A stretch of 64,000 bases of DNA from Gemmatimonadaceae bacterium (GCA_035633115.1 DASQFN010000058.1:124001-188000), one strand, 5' to 3'; positions 36,466-44,878 are shown, numbered from the stretch's first letter. The notes: generated from the letters alone by a model not told the origin. Made by a program: numbers and translations.

Positions 36466-37975
36466 GCTGCGGCGCCAGAAACCGGTTCGTCGAGCGGGAA
36501 ATGCGCTGGAAAAGTCCCATGTACTGCCAGTGCGGGCGCGGAAGTCGGAGAATCGATGCGGCTCGCGTCAGGTATGGCAGAATTGCCGACCGCGAATCCG
36601 CCGAAAACATGAATCGCGGGTGATCTGCGGCGAACCGCTTCAGCCGAATGACCGTCGCGTCGAAATCGAGCCCGGCTGAGAAGTAAAACGTCGGGTCGAG
36701 CAGCGAGTCTTCCGGCGTGATGCGACCCTCGGACATCGCGATGCGATGAAGTGTCGTTCCAGGATAGACGCGCAGCCCGACTGTGAGATAAACCGCATCG
36801 CCCCGCTCGAGACGCCACTTTGCAAAGCCGAGGGTTTCCTCGAGCGTCTCGCTTGTTTCACCCGGCCCGCCGACAAGAAAAATCCACAGAGTTCGTATGC
36901 CGGCCTGCTCCACACGCTCGGCGACCTCGCGAACCCGCGCCGCTGTGAAGCCCTTCTCGAGCTTCTCCAGCACGGGATCGCTCGCACTTTCGGCAGTGAT
37001 GCCGAGCGTCCTGAAACCGGCGCGGCGCATGGCGGAGAGAAGCTCGGGCGACGCCGTGGCTGGCGTGAAGTTCGTCGTGTCCAGATGAACGCGCATCTCT
37101 CGTCGCGTGATCGCTTCGCAGACCTCGAGCGCATGGCCGGGCGGGGAATTGAACGTCGAGTCCACGAAATCGAAGTGTGTCACACCGGCAGCGCGCTTCA
37201 GCTCCTCGATCTCGTCGGCGACGAGCTCCGGAGACCGGGTTCGGTAGCCCCAGCCTTCGACATTCCGGTAAGTACAGTAGACGCACTTGAAGACGCACCC
37301 GCGCTTGGTCTGTATCGGAGTCGTCGCACCATTGCGCTCGTATCGCTTCAAGTCGATCCACCGATGTAGCGCGGGCGACGGAAGAGAATCGAGATCCGCA
37401 TCCTCGCCGGGCGGCGTGAAATGGACCCGGTCTCCCTCGGCGCGGACAAGACCTCCGAGCGATGTTACAGCGTCGCCGCGCGCGAGTGCGTTCACGAGTG
37501 CAACACTTGCGCGCTCGCCGTCACCGGCGACGGCGTAGTCAACACCGAAATCGCGGAACAGTGCCTCAGGTGCGACACCGAACGCCGCCCCGCCCGCGAT
37601 CATTTTCGCTTCGGGCGCCGCCGCTCTCAGCGCATGAAAGACCAGTCGCGCCTCGGGCGTGTAATGTCGAAGGGCAATGGCGTCGCTGTTGTCGATGTTG
37701 CGAATCGAAACGCCGATGACGGACGGGCGGAAGTCGCGGGCAGCTTCTTTTGAAGCGGCAACCGGGTCGCGCTCGAAGCAGAGATCCAGAAACCGAACCT
37801 CGTGTCCCGCGGCATCGAGCGCCGAGGCGACGCACGCCAGTCCATTGGGAACCACCGGGTAGGGCTGGCGCTCGCGATTCGTGCTCACGAGCAGAACCCG
37901 CGCGCGATCCGCAGAGACTGTCGGAGCGTGCGCGACCGGCAGGGGATGGTCGGATTTTCGAGTAACTGCGATCAT
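36458..37975 (-). CDS. B12-binding-domain radical SAM enzyme
   Basis: A 505-residue radical SAM protein. Residues 25-190 form a cobalamin-binding-like domain (RVLLVSTNRERQPYPVVPNGLACVASALDAAG), without the DxHxxG histidine, as is common in class B enzymes. The cluster motif is CVFKCVYC (Cys227, Cys231, Cys234; preceded by IQTKRG). GGPGETSETLEETL is the usual SAM/SPASM-side Gly-rich motif. Relatives include HpnJ, BchE and class B methyltransferases. The start is ATG 37975; the open frame upstream to 38347 overlaps the DUF92 gene and is not family-like. Its reaction is not predictable; methylation or cyclisation of the pathway product is possible. Confidence 0.88.
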   Translation of the reverse strand: MIAVTRKSDHPLPVAHAPTVSADRARVLLVSTNRERQPYPVVPNGLACVASALDAAGHEVRFLDLCFERDPVAASKEAARDFRPSVIGVSIRNIDNSDAIALRHYTPEARLVFHALRAAAPEAKMIAGGAAFGVAPEALFRDFGVDYAVAGDGERASVALVNALARGDAVTSLGGLVRAEGDRVHFTPPGEDADLDSLPSPALHRWIDLKRYERNGATTPIQTKRGCVFKCVYCTYRNVEGWGYRTRSPELVADEIEELKRAAGVTHFDFVDSTFNSPPGHALEVCEAITRREMRVHLDTTNFTPATASPELLSAMRRAGFRTLGITAESASDPVLEKLEKGFTAARVREVAERVEQAGIRTLWIFLVGGPGETSETLEETLGFAKWRLERGDAVYLTVGLRVYPGTTLHRIAMSEGRITPEDSLLDPTFYFSAGLDFDATVIRLKRFAADHPRFMFSADSRSAILPYLTRAASILRLPRPHWQYMGLFQRISRSTNRFLAPQHA

Positions 37976-37997
37976 TCGCTCTGCTCGGAAGGGATCG

Positions 37998-38750
37998 CTA
38001 AGCCAGCGCCAACCCAACGACGGCCCCCGTCGCGGAGCCGATGACGTTGACGACGTCGTTGTCCACCCAGCGGATACCCCCGTTCGGGCGGGTGGTTGTA
38101 CCGCAATTGTGCAGGAGCCGTTCCGTTGGCTGGCCGCAGTGATCGCACCATCGCCGCCTCTGCAAGGTCGCTCCGACGACCGAATCGACCAGTGAGCCGG
38201 CGATTCCGCCCACAACCGCAGCGAGCGCCGATCGGAAGCCCCATCCGAGGAGCACCGTGAGAGCTGCGATGCATGCCGCACCAGCAAGTTCTGCCAGCGT
38301 TCCTGCCCAGGTGACGCCTCCCGACGTACCGGCGCGAACCGGTTCACGCGTGGTGATGAGCTTGGGCGGATGGTCTGCCAGAATTCCGACCTCTGTTGCC
38401 CACGTGTCAGCCGTTGAAGCGGCGATCGCTCCTGCGGCGACGGGAAGCCAGATGGGAGAAGGATGGATCAGCGCAGCGATCGCCGCCGCCGTGAACACGC
38501 CTCCGTTTGCGGCGACCTGCCACGCGTCGCGCTCGCTCCCTTTTTCCAGCATGTCCCCGACTCGCACCAGCTTCGTCGAGCGGCGGTAGCGTGAGAGCGC
38601 GGTCGCGGAAACGAAGAGCGCAACGAGCAGCACGCCCCAGCTCCATCCCGCCGCGGTGCAGATGACTCCCATGATGAAGGCAACGGACGCCCCACTCGAC
38701 GAAAGGCTGCGCTGGCGTCGCGCCGAGAGTGTGATGACACCGGCAATCAC
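37998..38750 (-). CDS. DUF92/TMEM19 family membrane protein (VTE6-like)
   Basis: A 250-residue membrane protein of the DUF92 family, with about six helices. Family landmarks are ALSRYRRSTKLVRVGDMLEKGSERDAWQVAANGGV, ASTADTWATEVG, GTSGGVTWAGTLAE, and the Cys/His loop WCDHCGQPTERLLHNCG followed by WVDNDVVN. The plant member VTE6 is a CTP-dependent phytyl-phosphate kinase, so an isoprenoid-phosphate kinase is a reasonable inference. The start is GTG 38750; no ATG lies upstream in frame, and the true start could use a rarer codon. It is the first gene of the leftward pathway operon, 22 bases before the radical SAM gene. Confidence 0.82.
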   Translation of the reverse strand: MIAGVITLSARRQRSLSSSGASVAFIMGVICTAAGWSWGVLLVALFVSATALSRYRRSTKLVRVGDMLEKGSERDAWQVAANGGVFTAAAIAALIHPSPIWLPVAAGAIAASTADTWATEVGILADHPPKLITTREPVRAGTSGGVTWAGTLAELAGAACIAALTVLLGWGFRSALAAVVGGIAGSLVDSVVGATLQRRRWCDHCGQPTERLLHNCGTTTRPNGGIRWVDNDVVNVIGSATGAVVGLALA

Positions 38751-38869
38751 GAAGGCGGCGAGAATACGCGCTACGAGCGACGAAAAGATGACGTTACCTC
38801 GTTCATCCCGGATTGAATAGCTTTATGGTGCGCCGGTAACTTCCGGAATCTTCGCTCCCACCTGGTCAC

Positions 38870-39502
38870 ATGCCCCCGACAGTCAACGCTCGAATTCCGC
38901 TCAGTCTGCTCGAAGCCGTTCGCCGCAAGGACACGCCCGAGACTGACACGGAGGAGGAATATGTCCAGGAGCTGCGCAACAAGCGACTTGGGTTGAGCGA
39001 CACGGTGTATCAGCAAATCAGGCGGTATTCAGACGCCGCAAAGAGGGGTCACGCCATTCCGTATGCGGAAGCAACCGGGCTCGGGACGCTCATCGGACGC
39101 CGGCCCGACGCAGCAGAGCTTTTCGACAACGCCGGAAAGATTCTGGCCAACGACGTTTACGAAGCAATCTCGGGAACGCTCAGAAAAACGATTCATGTCG
39201 TGCCTTCAATTTTCGCCCGCCCCCTCGCTCTCAGCCAGCTCCGGCAGTTCGCCGCTCGCTTCTTTGACGGGACACTGACGCGCAGCGGGAGCTCGCTCGC
39301 ACTCAGCATCACTGATTCCGTGACAGTGAACAGCGGGCCGCATTCGGTCGGATGCACCTATTACGCATCCGCCCTGCGCGAGCTGCTGCGCCTTCTGATG
39401 AGCGGAGGCGGATTGGTCGACCACGTCTCATGTCTCCAGCGCGGCGACAAACTCTGTGAATGGCGCGCAGAATGGCGCAATCAGCAGTACGAAGCCGCTT
39501 GA
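38870..39502 (+). CDS. V4R-like domain protein (tentative)
   Basis: A 210-residue soluble protein of uncertain family. The last 60 residues (HSVGCTYYASALRELLRLLMSGGG, then VDHVSCLQRGDKLCEWRAEWR) follow the pattern of the V4R/heme-NO-binding fold: a helix, then two cysteines in a C-x5-GD-x-x-C strand turn that binds small ligands. The N-terminal 60 residues are charged and helical. V4R domains bind tetrapyrrole or aromatic ligands and regulate partners. It is divergent from DUF92 (120-base gap) and one base before the peptidase gene. The family call is by motif only. Confidence 0.6.
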   Translation: MPPTVNARIPLSLLEAVRRKDTPETDTEEEYVQELRNKRLGLSDTVYQQIRRYSDAAKRGHAIPYAEATGLGTLIGRRPDAAELFDNAGKILANDVYEAISGTLRKTIHVVPSIFARPLALSQLRQFAARFFDGTLTRSGSSLALSITDSVTVNSGPHSVGCTYYASALRELLRLLMSGGGLVDHVSCLQRGDKLCEWRAEWRNQQYEAA

Positions 39503-39503
39503 G

Positions 39504-40682
39504 ATGCTGACACTCGAGACCCTTCCGACCGTGCAGGCCGCGCTGGCCGAGGCGTCACTCGACGGCTGGCTCATCTTTGATTTTCACGGACTCAATCCAA
39601 TCGCCGGCGGAGTCCTCGGCCTCAACGGAATGGCAACGCGTCGAACGTTCGTGCTCATTCCGCGCGAGGGCCGGCCGGCCGCAATCACCCATGCGATCGA
39701 GCAGGGCCCATGGCGGGATTGGCCGTCGCAATGGGAAAAGACGACATACAGCAGCTGGCGTATGCTCGAGAGCCAGCTTCGCGACCTGGTCTCGGGCAAG
39801 CAGGTGGCAATGGAGTACTCACCCGGGGATTCCATTCCCTACCTCGATCGCGTCCCTGCGGGCGTTCTCGAGATGGTCCGCGCCGCTGGGGCGACTGTCG
39901 TTTCCAGCGGCGAGCTCGTCTCCCGCTTCTACGCGGTGTGGAGCGAGGAGAATCTCGCATCGCATAAGCGGGCGGCCGAGGTCATAGCGGGAATCGCGAT
40001 GGACGCGGGCGCGAATGCCGGTGAGAAGGCGAAAGGAAGATCGCCGCTCAACGAGTATGAGCTTCAGCGGTGGATACTCGACCGCTTTGCCGGCGACCGA
40101 CTCGAGACCGATCATGGGCCAATCGTGGCGATCGGTGCAAATGCGGCGGATCCCCATTACGAGCCATCGGCGGATCAGTCATCGATAATCGGTAGGGGAG
40201 ATATTCTGCTGATCGATCTCTGGGCGCGGGAGAGGAATGGCATCTACGCGGACCAGACGTGGATGTTCTCGCTGGGCGAACCGAGCGAGCGGGACGTGAC
40301 GGTGTGGACTGCGATACGCGATGCCCGTGACGCGGCTCTGGAGCTGTTGCGCTCGCGGATCGGCAGCGGTTCAGCGGTGCGGGGCGGAGAGGTGGACGAC
40401 GCGGCGCGCGGGGTGATCGCCTCCCGCGGATTCGGCGATTACTTCATCCATCGAACGGGCCACTCGATCGATCCGCAGGATTTGCACGGGTCAGGGCCGC
40501 AAATCGACAACCTCGAGACGCGTGAGGAGCGATTGCTCATTCCGGGCATCGGCTTTTCCATCGAGCCCGGTGTGTACGTGCCCGGCGAGGTCGGAATGCG
40601 GACGGAAGTGAATGCGTACGTCGGACAGAACGAGCTGATCGTAACGCCCTCGAAGATTCAGAAAGATTTGATCATCGTCTGA
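39504..40682 (+). CDS. M24 family metallopeptidase (Xaa-Pro dipeptidase-like)
   Basis: A 392-residue two-domain creatinase/aminopeptidase-P fold enzyme. The C-terminal pita-bread domain has the five metal ligands: Asp in ILLIDLWARE, Asp in GIYADQTWMF, His in HRTGHSIDPQD, Glu in GFSIEPGVYVPG and Glu in GMRTEVNAYV. It should cleave an X-Pro bond or a related amide. I start it at ATG 39504 (MLTLETLPTVQAALAEA), after the V4R-like stop; the frame extends 16 codons upstream inside that gene. It forms a two-gene unit with the V4R-like protein. Confidence 0.9.
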   Translation: MLTLETLPTVQAALAEASLDGWLIFDFHGLNPIAGGVLGLNGMATRRTFVLIPREGRPAAITHAIEQGPWRDWPSQWEKTTYSSWRMLESQLRDLVSGKQVAMEYSPGDSIPYLDRVPAGVLEMVRAAGATVVSSGELVSRFYAVWSEENLASHKRAAEVIAGIAMDAGANAGEKAKGRSPLNEYELQRWILDRFAGDRLETDHGPIVAIGANAADPHYEPSADQSSIIGRGDILLIDLWARERNGIYADQTWMFSLGEPSERDVTVWTAIRDARDAALELLRSRIGSGSAVRGGEVDDAARGVIASRGFGDYFIHRTGHSIDPQDLHGSGPQIDNLETREERLLIPGIGFSIEPGVYVPGEVGMRTEVNAYVGQNELIVTPSKIQKDLIIV

Positions 40683-40735
40683 GGCTTTCTGCGCGCGTCG
40701 GGACAGATCTCGATTGCGTCGGCATCTGTGCGCTG

Positions 40736-40903
40736 GCCACAGAAACACAGAAAACTGAAAAGAATGGGGGAACAGCACCCGCAGGGTCAACTACGACTGT
40801 AGTTGTAGTTTAACCCAGAAAAGTAAACACCTTCAGTTGCGAAGGCCTTCGAGTGGCGCGGCGACCGCGCTTGTCGTTTTCTGTGGTTCTGTGATTCTGT
40901 GGC
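40736..40903. repeat. foldback repeat with CACAGAA-unit arms
   Basis: The 250-base gap 40683-40932 contains an inverted repeat. The left arm 40736-40755 reads GCCACAGAAACACAGAAAAC. The right arm 40876-40903 is the reverse complement with one extra eight-base CACAGAAN unit. Between them are an ACTACGACTGTAGTTGTAGT hairpin (about 40789-40808) and GC-rich sequence. This is a foldback or REP-like element. No gene is visible within it. Confidence 0.7.
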
Positions 40904-40932
40904 AAGCTCACAGATACTCAGCTGCACGAGTG

Positions 40933-41955
40933 CTAGCGATCAGGGGCACGACCCTCGCGCACAAATTCCAATAGCTGAGGATCAGCCCCCTCGAGCCCGA
41001 ACAACGCGAACCGAGTGACGCCGATCCTTCTCCCCTCCTCGATGAGCCGCTCGATCAGCTCGTGATCCGCGACCCACACCTCCCAGCCGTCGCGGCTCGA
41101 CACCGCATGGAGATTCCCTGATGCGGGGTCGCGAATGATCGGAGTGTTCGCTTCCCGCGCGAGGCGAACCGCGTCCAGGTAAGAGATCCGGCGCGCGCCA
41201 CGGTTGTCCCAGATAATTCCATCGGCGGGAATGCCGGCGACGATCCTGTTAACGCCTGCTTCGCCCGTACGCTGGCCGAGCCGCCGGGTGAACCAGGACG
41301 GAGAGACGATTGGCCCGGCGGGAGTGGTGACGCCGTGCTCCGGGAAAAGCCTTATTAGGAGAAGATCGGCGACTCGTGCGAGAATTCTTGCGGGATAACC
41401 CGAGCTGTCCGCGGCGGGAATCATCATCGTGATCGGCGCCGCGGAGTGAGCGCGCGCCGAGTCCGCGATTGCCCGGGAGACGTCCATGAGAATCTGCAGA
41501 TCGGCCGCGGTCATCTCCTGAAAATCCAGAATCACGCCCTCCGCCGGTGATGACGCCAATAGCGACGCAATGGATCCGGCGGTCACCGCAACGGCGTCGC
41601 TGCTCTCCGTCAAGCCACGGATGACATCGGGGTGATAGCGACTGCCCTGAAAAGAGGTGATCACCGAGAGTCGGCGAGCCGATCGCGGAGAGGACGGAGT
41701 GGCTGGAGATTGTTGGCCGGATGCGGCATCCCGAGGCGCGACGAATGAGATGACAGTAGGCCTGAAGCTCACGCTGTCGAGTGCGATCCACGTCTCGGCA
41801 ATCGCCGAGAATCCATCAGATGAGCGGACCTGTTTTGAATCGGAAGACCAGATCGCCCAGAGCTCGGTTGGTGCTCTGACGCCGGGCGGAAGGGGAGTGC
41901 AGCCGCCGACCACGGTGGCAATGGCGCCGAGTGTGAGAACGTCCCGCCTGTTCAT
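40933..41955 (-). CDS. GH18-like lipoprotein with a degenerate catalytic motif
   Basis: A 340-residue protein with a lipoprotein-like start (twin-Arg-like MNRRDV, then VGGC, Cys about 19). The rest resembles a GH18-type TIM barrel: SVITSFQGSRYHPDVI, EGVILDFQEM at the strand-4 position where active enzymes have DGxDxDxE, PITMMIPAADSSGYPARI and GVTRFALFGLEGADPQLLEF. The catalytic Glu position reads Gln, so hydrolysis by the usual substrate-assisted mechanism is doubtful. It may bind a glycan in the envelope. It is divergent from the amidohydrolase gene and borders the foldback repeat. Confidence 0.75.
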   Translation of the reverse strand: MNRRDVLTLGAIATVVGGCTPLPPGVRAPTELWAIWSSDSKQVRSSDGFSAIAETWIALDSVSFRPTVISFVAPRDAASGQQSPATPSSPRSARRLSVITSFQGSRYHPDVIRGLTESSDAVAVTAGSIASLLASSPAEGVILDFQEMTAADLQILMDVSRAIADSARAHSAAPITMMIPAADSSGYPARILARVADLLLIRLFPEHGVTTPAGPIVSPSWFTRRLGQRTGEAGVNRIVAGIPADGIIWDNRGARRISYLDAVRLAREANTPIIRDPASGNLHAVSSRDGWEVWVADHELIERLIEEGRRIGVTRFALFGLEGADPQLLEFVREGRAPDR

Positions 41956-42061
41956 CGAACCAAGTTACTCTGGCGCCGATTCCGCGAACGAGGCAGAATC
42001 TGGCATGACCCTGGACCCCAAGACGGGCCGTCGGCCGCACTGTCGGCGCGGCTTACATCGA

Positions 42062-43780
42062 ATGCTTCGCGTTCCCCCCGCGCGAGTCCTCTCCGGTGTC
42101 GCGACACTCGTCGTGATTTCACTGACCGCCGCAACCGCCCACGCGCAGCGCGTCCCGGCCCAGTCTCGTCCAACAACAGCACGAGCCGACCTCGTCGTGA
42201 CCAACGCCCGCATCTATACGGTAGACAATGCCAGGCCTATGGCTTCCGCTCTCGTGGTCAGAAACGGCCGGGTCATATTCGTCGGCTCCGATTCAGAGGC
42301 CCGACTGCTTGCCGGAAGTGCCACACGGCTCGTGGATCTCAGGGGCCGCACCGTTATTCCCGGCATGGTCGACGCTCATGCGCACCTGCTGGGTCTGGCA
42401 ACGTCGATGCGGAATGTTCTCCTTGCCGGCTCCAGCAGCTACGATGAAGTGATCAGGCGGGTGACTGAGCGCGTGCGGACAGCGAAGCCTGGCGAATGGG
42501 TCGAGGGCAGGGGCTGGGACCAGAATCTCTGGCCCGAGACGAGCTTCCCGACACATGAAGCGCTCTCGCGTGCCACGCCGAACAACCCTGTGGTTCTCCG
42601 CCGTGTCGACGGTCATGCGACCCTCGCCAACGCGACGGCAATGCGTCTCGCCGGAATCACCGCCTCGACTAAAGACCCCGACGGTGGAAGAATCGTCAGG
42701 CTCGCGAACGGAAATCCTTCCGGCGTGTTCGTCGACAACGCCGCCGGCCTCGTCAACAGGCACATTCCATCGGCGTCGACTGCAACGCTGCGGGAGGCTA
42801 CGGTCGTCGCAATTGCCGAAGCGAATCGATGGGGGCTCACGGGCATCCACGACGCCGGAGCGTCGAGGCGTGCGATCGAGATATTCGAGTCTCTTGCCGC
42901 GGAGGGAAAGTTCAATCTCCGCAACTACGTGATGGTCTCCGACATCGCCGCTGACATCGCCTACTATACGAGACGCGGTCCGCGGAGCGGTCTCCACGGC
43001 GGCCGCATCTGGGTCCGCGCAATCAAGACGTACGCCGACGGTGCGCTCGGCTCACGGGGCGCCGCGCTCCTCGCCGTCTACTCGGACGATCCGGGCAACA
43101 TTGGATTGCTCGTAAAACAGCCCGCTCACCTCCAGCAGGTGGCCGAGCTCGGCCTGCGAAGTGGCTTTCAGGTGAATACCCACGCGATTGGCGACCGCGG
43201 CAATCGGGTCGCGCTCGATGCGGTTGCGGCAGCGCTCAAGGCGGTTCCCACGTCAGACCATCGCTTTCGTATCGAGCACGCGCAGATCGTGTCCGCGCAA
43301 GACATTCCGCGCTTCGCGGAGCTCGGAGTCATTCCATCGATGCAGGCGAGTCATCAGACAAGCGACATGGGATGGGCGGAAGCCCGCGTTGGCCCGCAGC
43401 GTGTGCGTGGCGCCTACGCGTGGCGCTCGCTGCTCAACACCGGAGTCGTGATACCAAACGGTAGTGATTTTCCCGTGGAGCAGGTGAATCCGTTGATCTC
43501 CTTCCATTCTGCTGTCACGCGGCAGGATCCGTCGAACCTGCCTGCCGGCGGATGGTACCCCGATCAAGTCATGACTCGCGAAGAAGCGCTTCGCTCGATG
43601 ACGATCTGGCCCGCATACGCCGCGTTTCAGGAAAAGGAGCTGGGGTCGCTCACGCCCGGGAAATACGCGGACTTCGTCGTGCTCGACCGCGACATCATGC
43701 AGGTGCCGGCAACGGAGATCCTCGCGGCTCGTGTTCTGGCGACATATCTCGGTGGCAGAATCGTGCATGAGCTGAAGTAG
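42062..43780 (+). CDS. secreted amidohydrolase, YtcJ-like (Amidohydro_3)
   Basis: A 572-residue metal-dependent hydrolase with a signal peptide (VLSGVATLVVISLTAATAHA) if it starts at ATG 42062; longer starts upstream lie antisense to the lipoprotein gene. Metal ligands are HAH (VDAHAHLLGL), the bridging Lys in AIKTYADGALGSRG, His in NTHAIGDRGN, His in FRIEHAQIV and Asp in NGSDFPVEQVNP. YtcJ relatives act on N-acyl or cyclic amide substrates; the physiological substrate is unknown. The next gene starts about 70 bases downstream on the same strand. Confidence 0.9.
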   Translation: MLRVPPARVLSGVATLVVISLTAATAHAQRVPAQSRPTTARADLVVTNARIYTVDNARPMASALVVRNGRVIFVGSDSEARLLAGSATRLVDLRGRTVIPGMVDAHAHLLGLATSMRNVLLAGSSSYDEVIRRVTERVRTAKPGEWVEGRGWDQNLWPETSFPTHEALSRATPNNPVVLRRVDGHATLANATAMRLAGITASTKDPDGGRIVRLANGNPSGVFVDNAAGLVNRHIPSASTATLREATVVAIAEANRWGLTGIHDAGASRRAIEIFESLAAEGKFNLRNYVMVSDIAADIAYYTRRGPRSGLHGGRIWVRAIKTYADGALGSRGAALLAVYSDDPGNIGLLVKQPAHLQQVAELGLRSGFQVNTHAIGDRGNRVALDAVAAALKAVPTSDHRFRIEHAQIVSAQDIPRFAELGVIPSMQASHQTSDMGWAEARVGPQRVRGAYAWRSLLNTGVVIPNGSDFPVEQVNPLISFHSAVTRQDPSNLPAGGWYPDQVMTREEALRSMTIWPAYAAFQEKELGSLTPGKYADFVVLDRDIMQVPATEILAARVLATYLGGRIVHELK

Positions 43781-43850
43781 ATTCATGTATGGCGCAGCGT
43801 GGCACGTCGGTTGCCCGACTGGCCCCTGCCATCACAACATGAATCCTCGA

Positions 43851-44735
43851 ATGAATCGCAGCAGAATCGCGCTCGCAGTCACCTGTGTCATGGCGCTCGG
43901 CACCGCCTGTTCAGGCGATAAGCCGGCCAGCGCAGCGCAGCCCGCCCAAAAGAGGGAGGGCTCAGTCCCTCCGCGCACGACCGTGGTTGCGGCTCACTCG
44001 CAGCCGTACCGCGCTATCAACGTGTCCGGCGGCGGGAAGATCGCGGGAACCGTCCAGTTCGACGGCGCGTTTCCGGCGGACTCGGTCATTCAGCTCAGCG
44101 TCGAGCAGGGCGGATGCGGCCAATCCGTTGTGGATCGTCGCGTGGAGAGAAGCGGCAACCGCGTCGCAGGCGCTGCAGTCTGGATCACCGACATCAGGGA
44201 AGGCAGGCCGATTCCGCTGGAGCGCCGCTTCGAGCTGGAGAACGAGGACTGTGTGATGGTCCCGCGCCTCCAGACGGTTGTTGCCGGAGGTACACTGAAC
44301 GTGATCAGCGCGGACGTTGTGATGCACCGCAACAAGATCATCGACGTAGCCACTGGCGAAGTCGTTGGCATTGCTCCGTTCAACGACAACGGCCAGGTGG
44401 TGCCGTTCGATCAGCTGCTCAAGAAGACTGCGCAGCTGGAGGTGGTCGACGAGCTTCATCCGTGGAGCAAGGCGAATCTCCTCGTTCTCGATCACCCCTA
44501 CCATGCGGTGACCGGAAAGTCGGGGGACTTCACGATCGACGGAATCCCTCCGGGCACCTACCGTCTGAGGGCGTGGCACCCGGCTCTCGGAGTGATGGAT
44601 CAGACAGTGACGGTCCGCTCCGGAGGCCAGGCGAATGTCGTGATGAAGCTGCCCGGGAATGGCGCGCCCGCTGACGTCTCGCCCGCACCGCCTGCGACGC
44701 CCGAATCTCTCCGGAGCGCGGCGCCGGCCCGCTAG
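43851..44735 (+). CDS. lipoprotein with a cupredoxin-like and a carboxypeptidase-regulatory domain
   Basis: A 294-residue protein that starts MNRSRIALAVTCVMALGTAC, a lipoprotein signal with Cys20 (43839 is an alternative ATG four codons earlier). Residues 55-190 look like a cupredoxin-type beta sandwich (GGKIAGTVQFDG, ENEDCVMVPRLQ, VISADVVMHRNK). Residues 200-280 are a carboxypeptidase-regulatory-like domain (KSGDFTIDGIPPGTYRLRAWHPALG). A Pro/Ala-rich tail ends it. It lies near ctaB-ctaA, on the other strand, so a respiratory metal-handling role is conceivable but not shown. Confidence 0.7.
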   Translation: MNRSRIALAVTCVMALGTACSGDKPASAAQPAQKREGSVPPRTTVVAAHSQPYRAINVSGGGKIAGTVQFDGAFPADSVIQLSVEQGGCGQSVVDRRVERSGNRVAGAAVWITDIREGRPIPLERRFELENEDCVMVPRLQTVVAGGTLNVISADVVMHRNKIIDVATGEVVGIAPFNDNGQVVPFDQLLKKTAQLEVVDELHPWSKANLLVLDHPYHAVTGKSGDFTIDGIPPGTYRLRAWHPALGVMDQTVTVRSGGQANVVMKLPGNGAPADVSPAPPATPESLRSAAPAR

Positions 44736-44785
44736 CTCCTGGTCCGAATCCTCTCCCTCTCGTGCGGGGATGGATGTCTGAGCTG

Positions 44786-44810
44786 GCCACAGAAACACAG
44801 AAACACAGAA
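44786..44810. repeat. second copy of the CACAGAA repeat arm
   Basis: GCCACAGAAACACAGAAA plus one more CACAGAA unit. The first 22 bases, counted from GCTG, are identical to the left arm of the 40.7-kb element. No matching right arm follows, so this is a lone or truncated copy in the 143-base gap between the lipoprotein gene and ctaB. Confidence 0.6.
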
Positions 44811-44878
44811 GGAGCCTTTAAGGAGCTGGCTGAGCGGCTTTGGCGACGGGAAACGCTTCGGTGATGCTACTTCGACCA

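Noticed and set aside
37976-38347. N-terminal extension of the radical SAM gene.
   Set aside because: It lies within the DUF92 coding region in another frame; the ATG at 37975 precedes the cobalamin-like domain.
32146-38750. A photosynthesis (bacteriochlorophyll) gene cluster, suggested by BchE-like radical SAM, geranylgeranyl reductase (BchP-like) and V4R (BchJ-like) proteins.
   Set aside because: No bchXYZ, bchNBL, puf or crt genes occur in the window, and each protein has a broader family explanation.
38813-38842. Promoter TTGAAT, 18 bases, TAACTT for the V4R-like gene.
   Set aside because: The -10 box matches consensus at only half its positions; too weak to call.
41657-42061. Long N-terminal extension of the amidohydrolase (135 residues upstream of the chosen ATG).
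   Set aside because: It lies antisense to the GH18-like lipoprotein gene, is low in family-like residues, and the ATG at 42062 gives a proper signal peptide.
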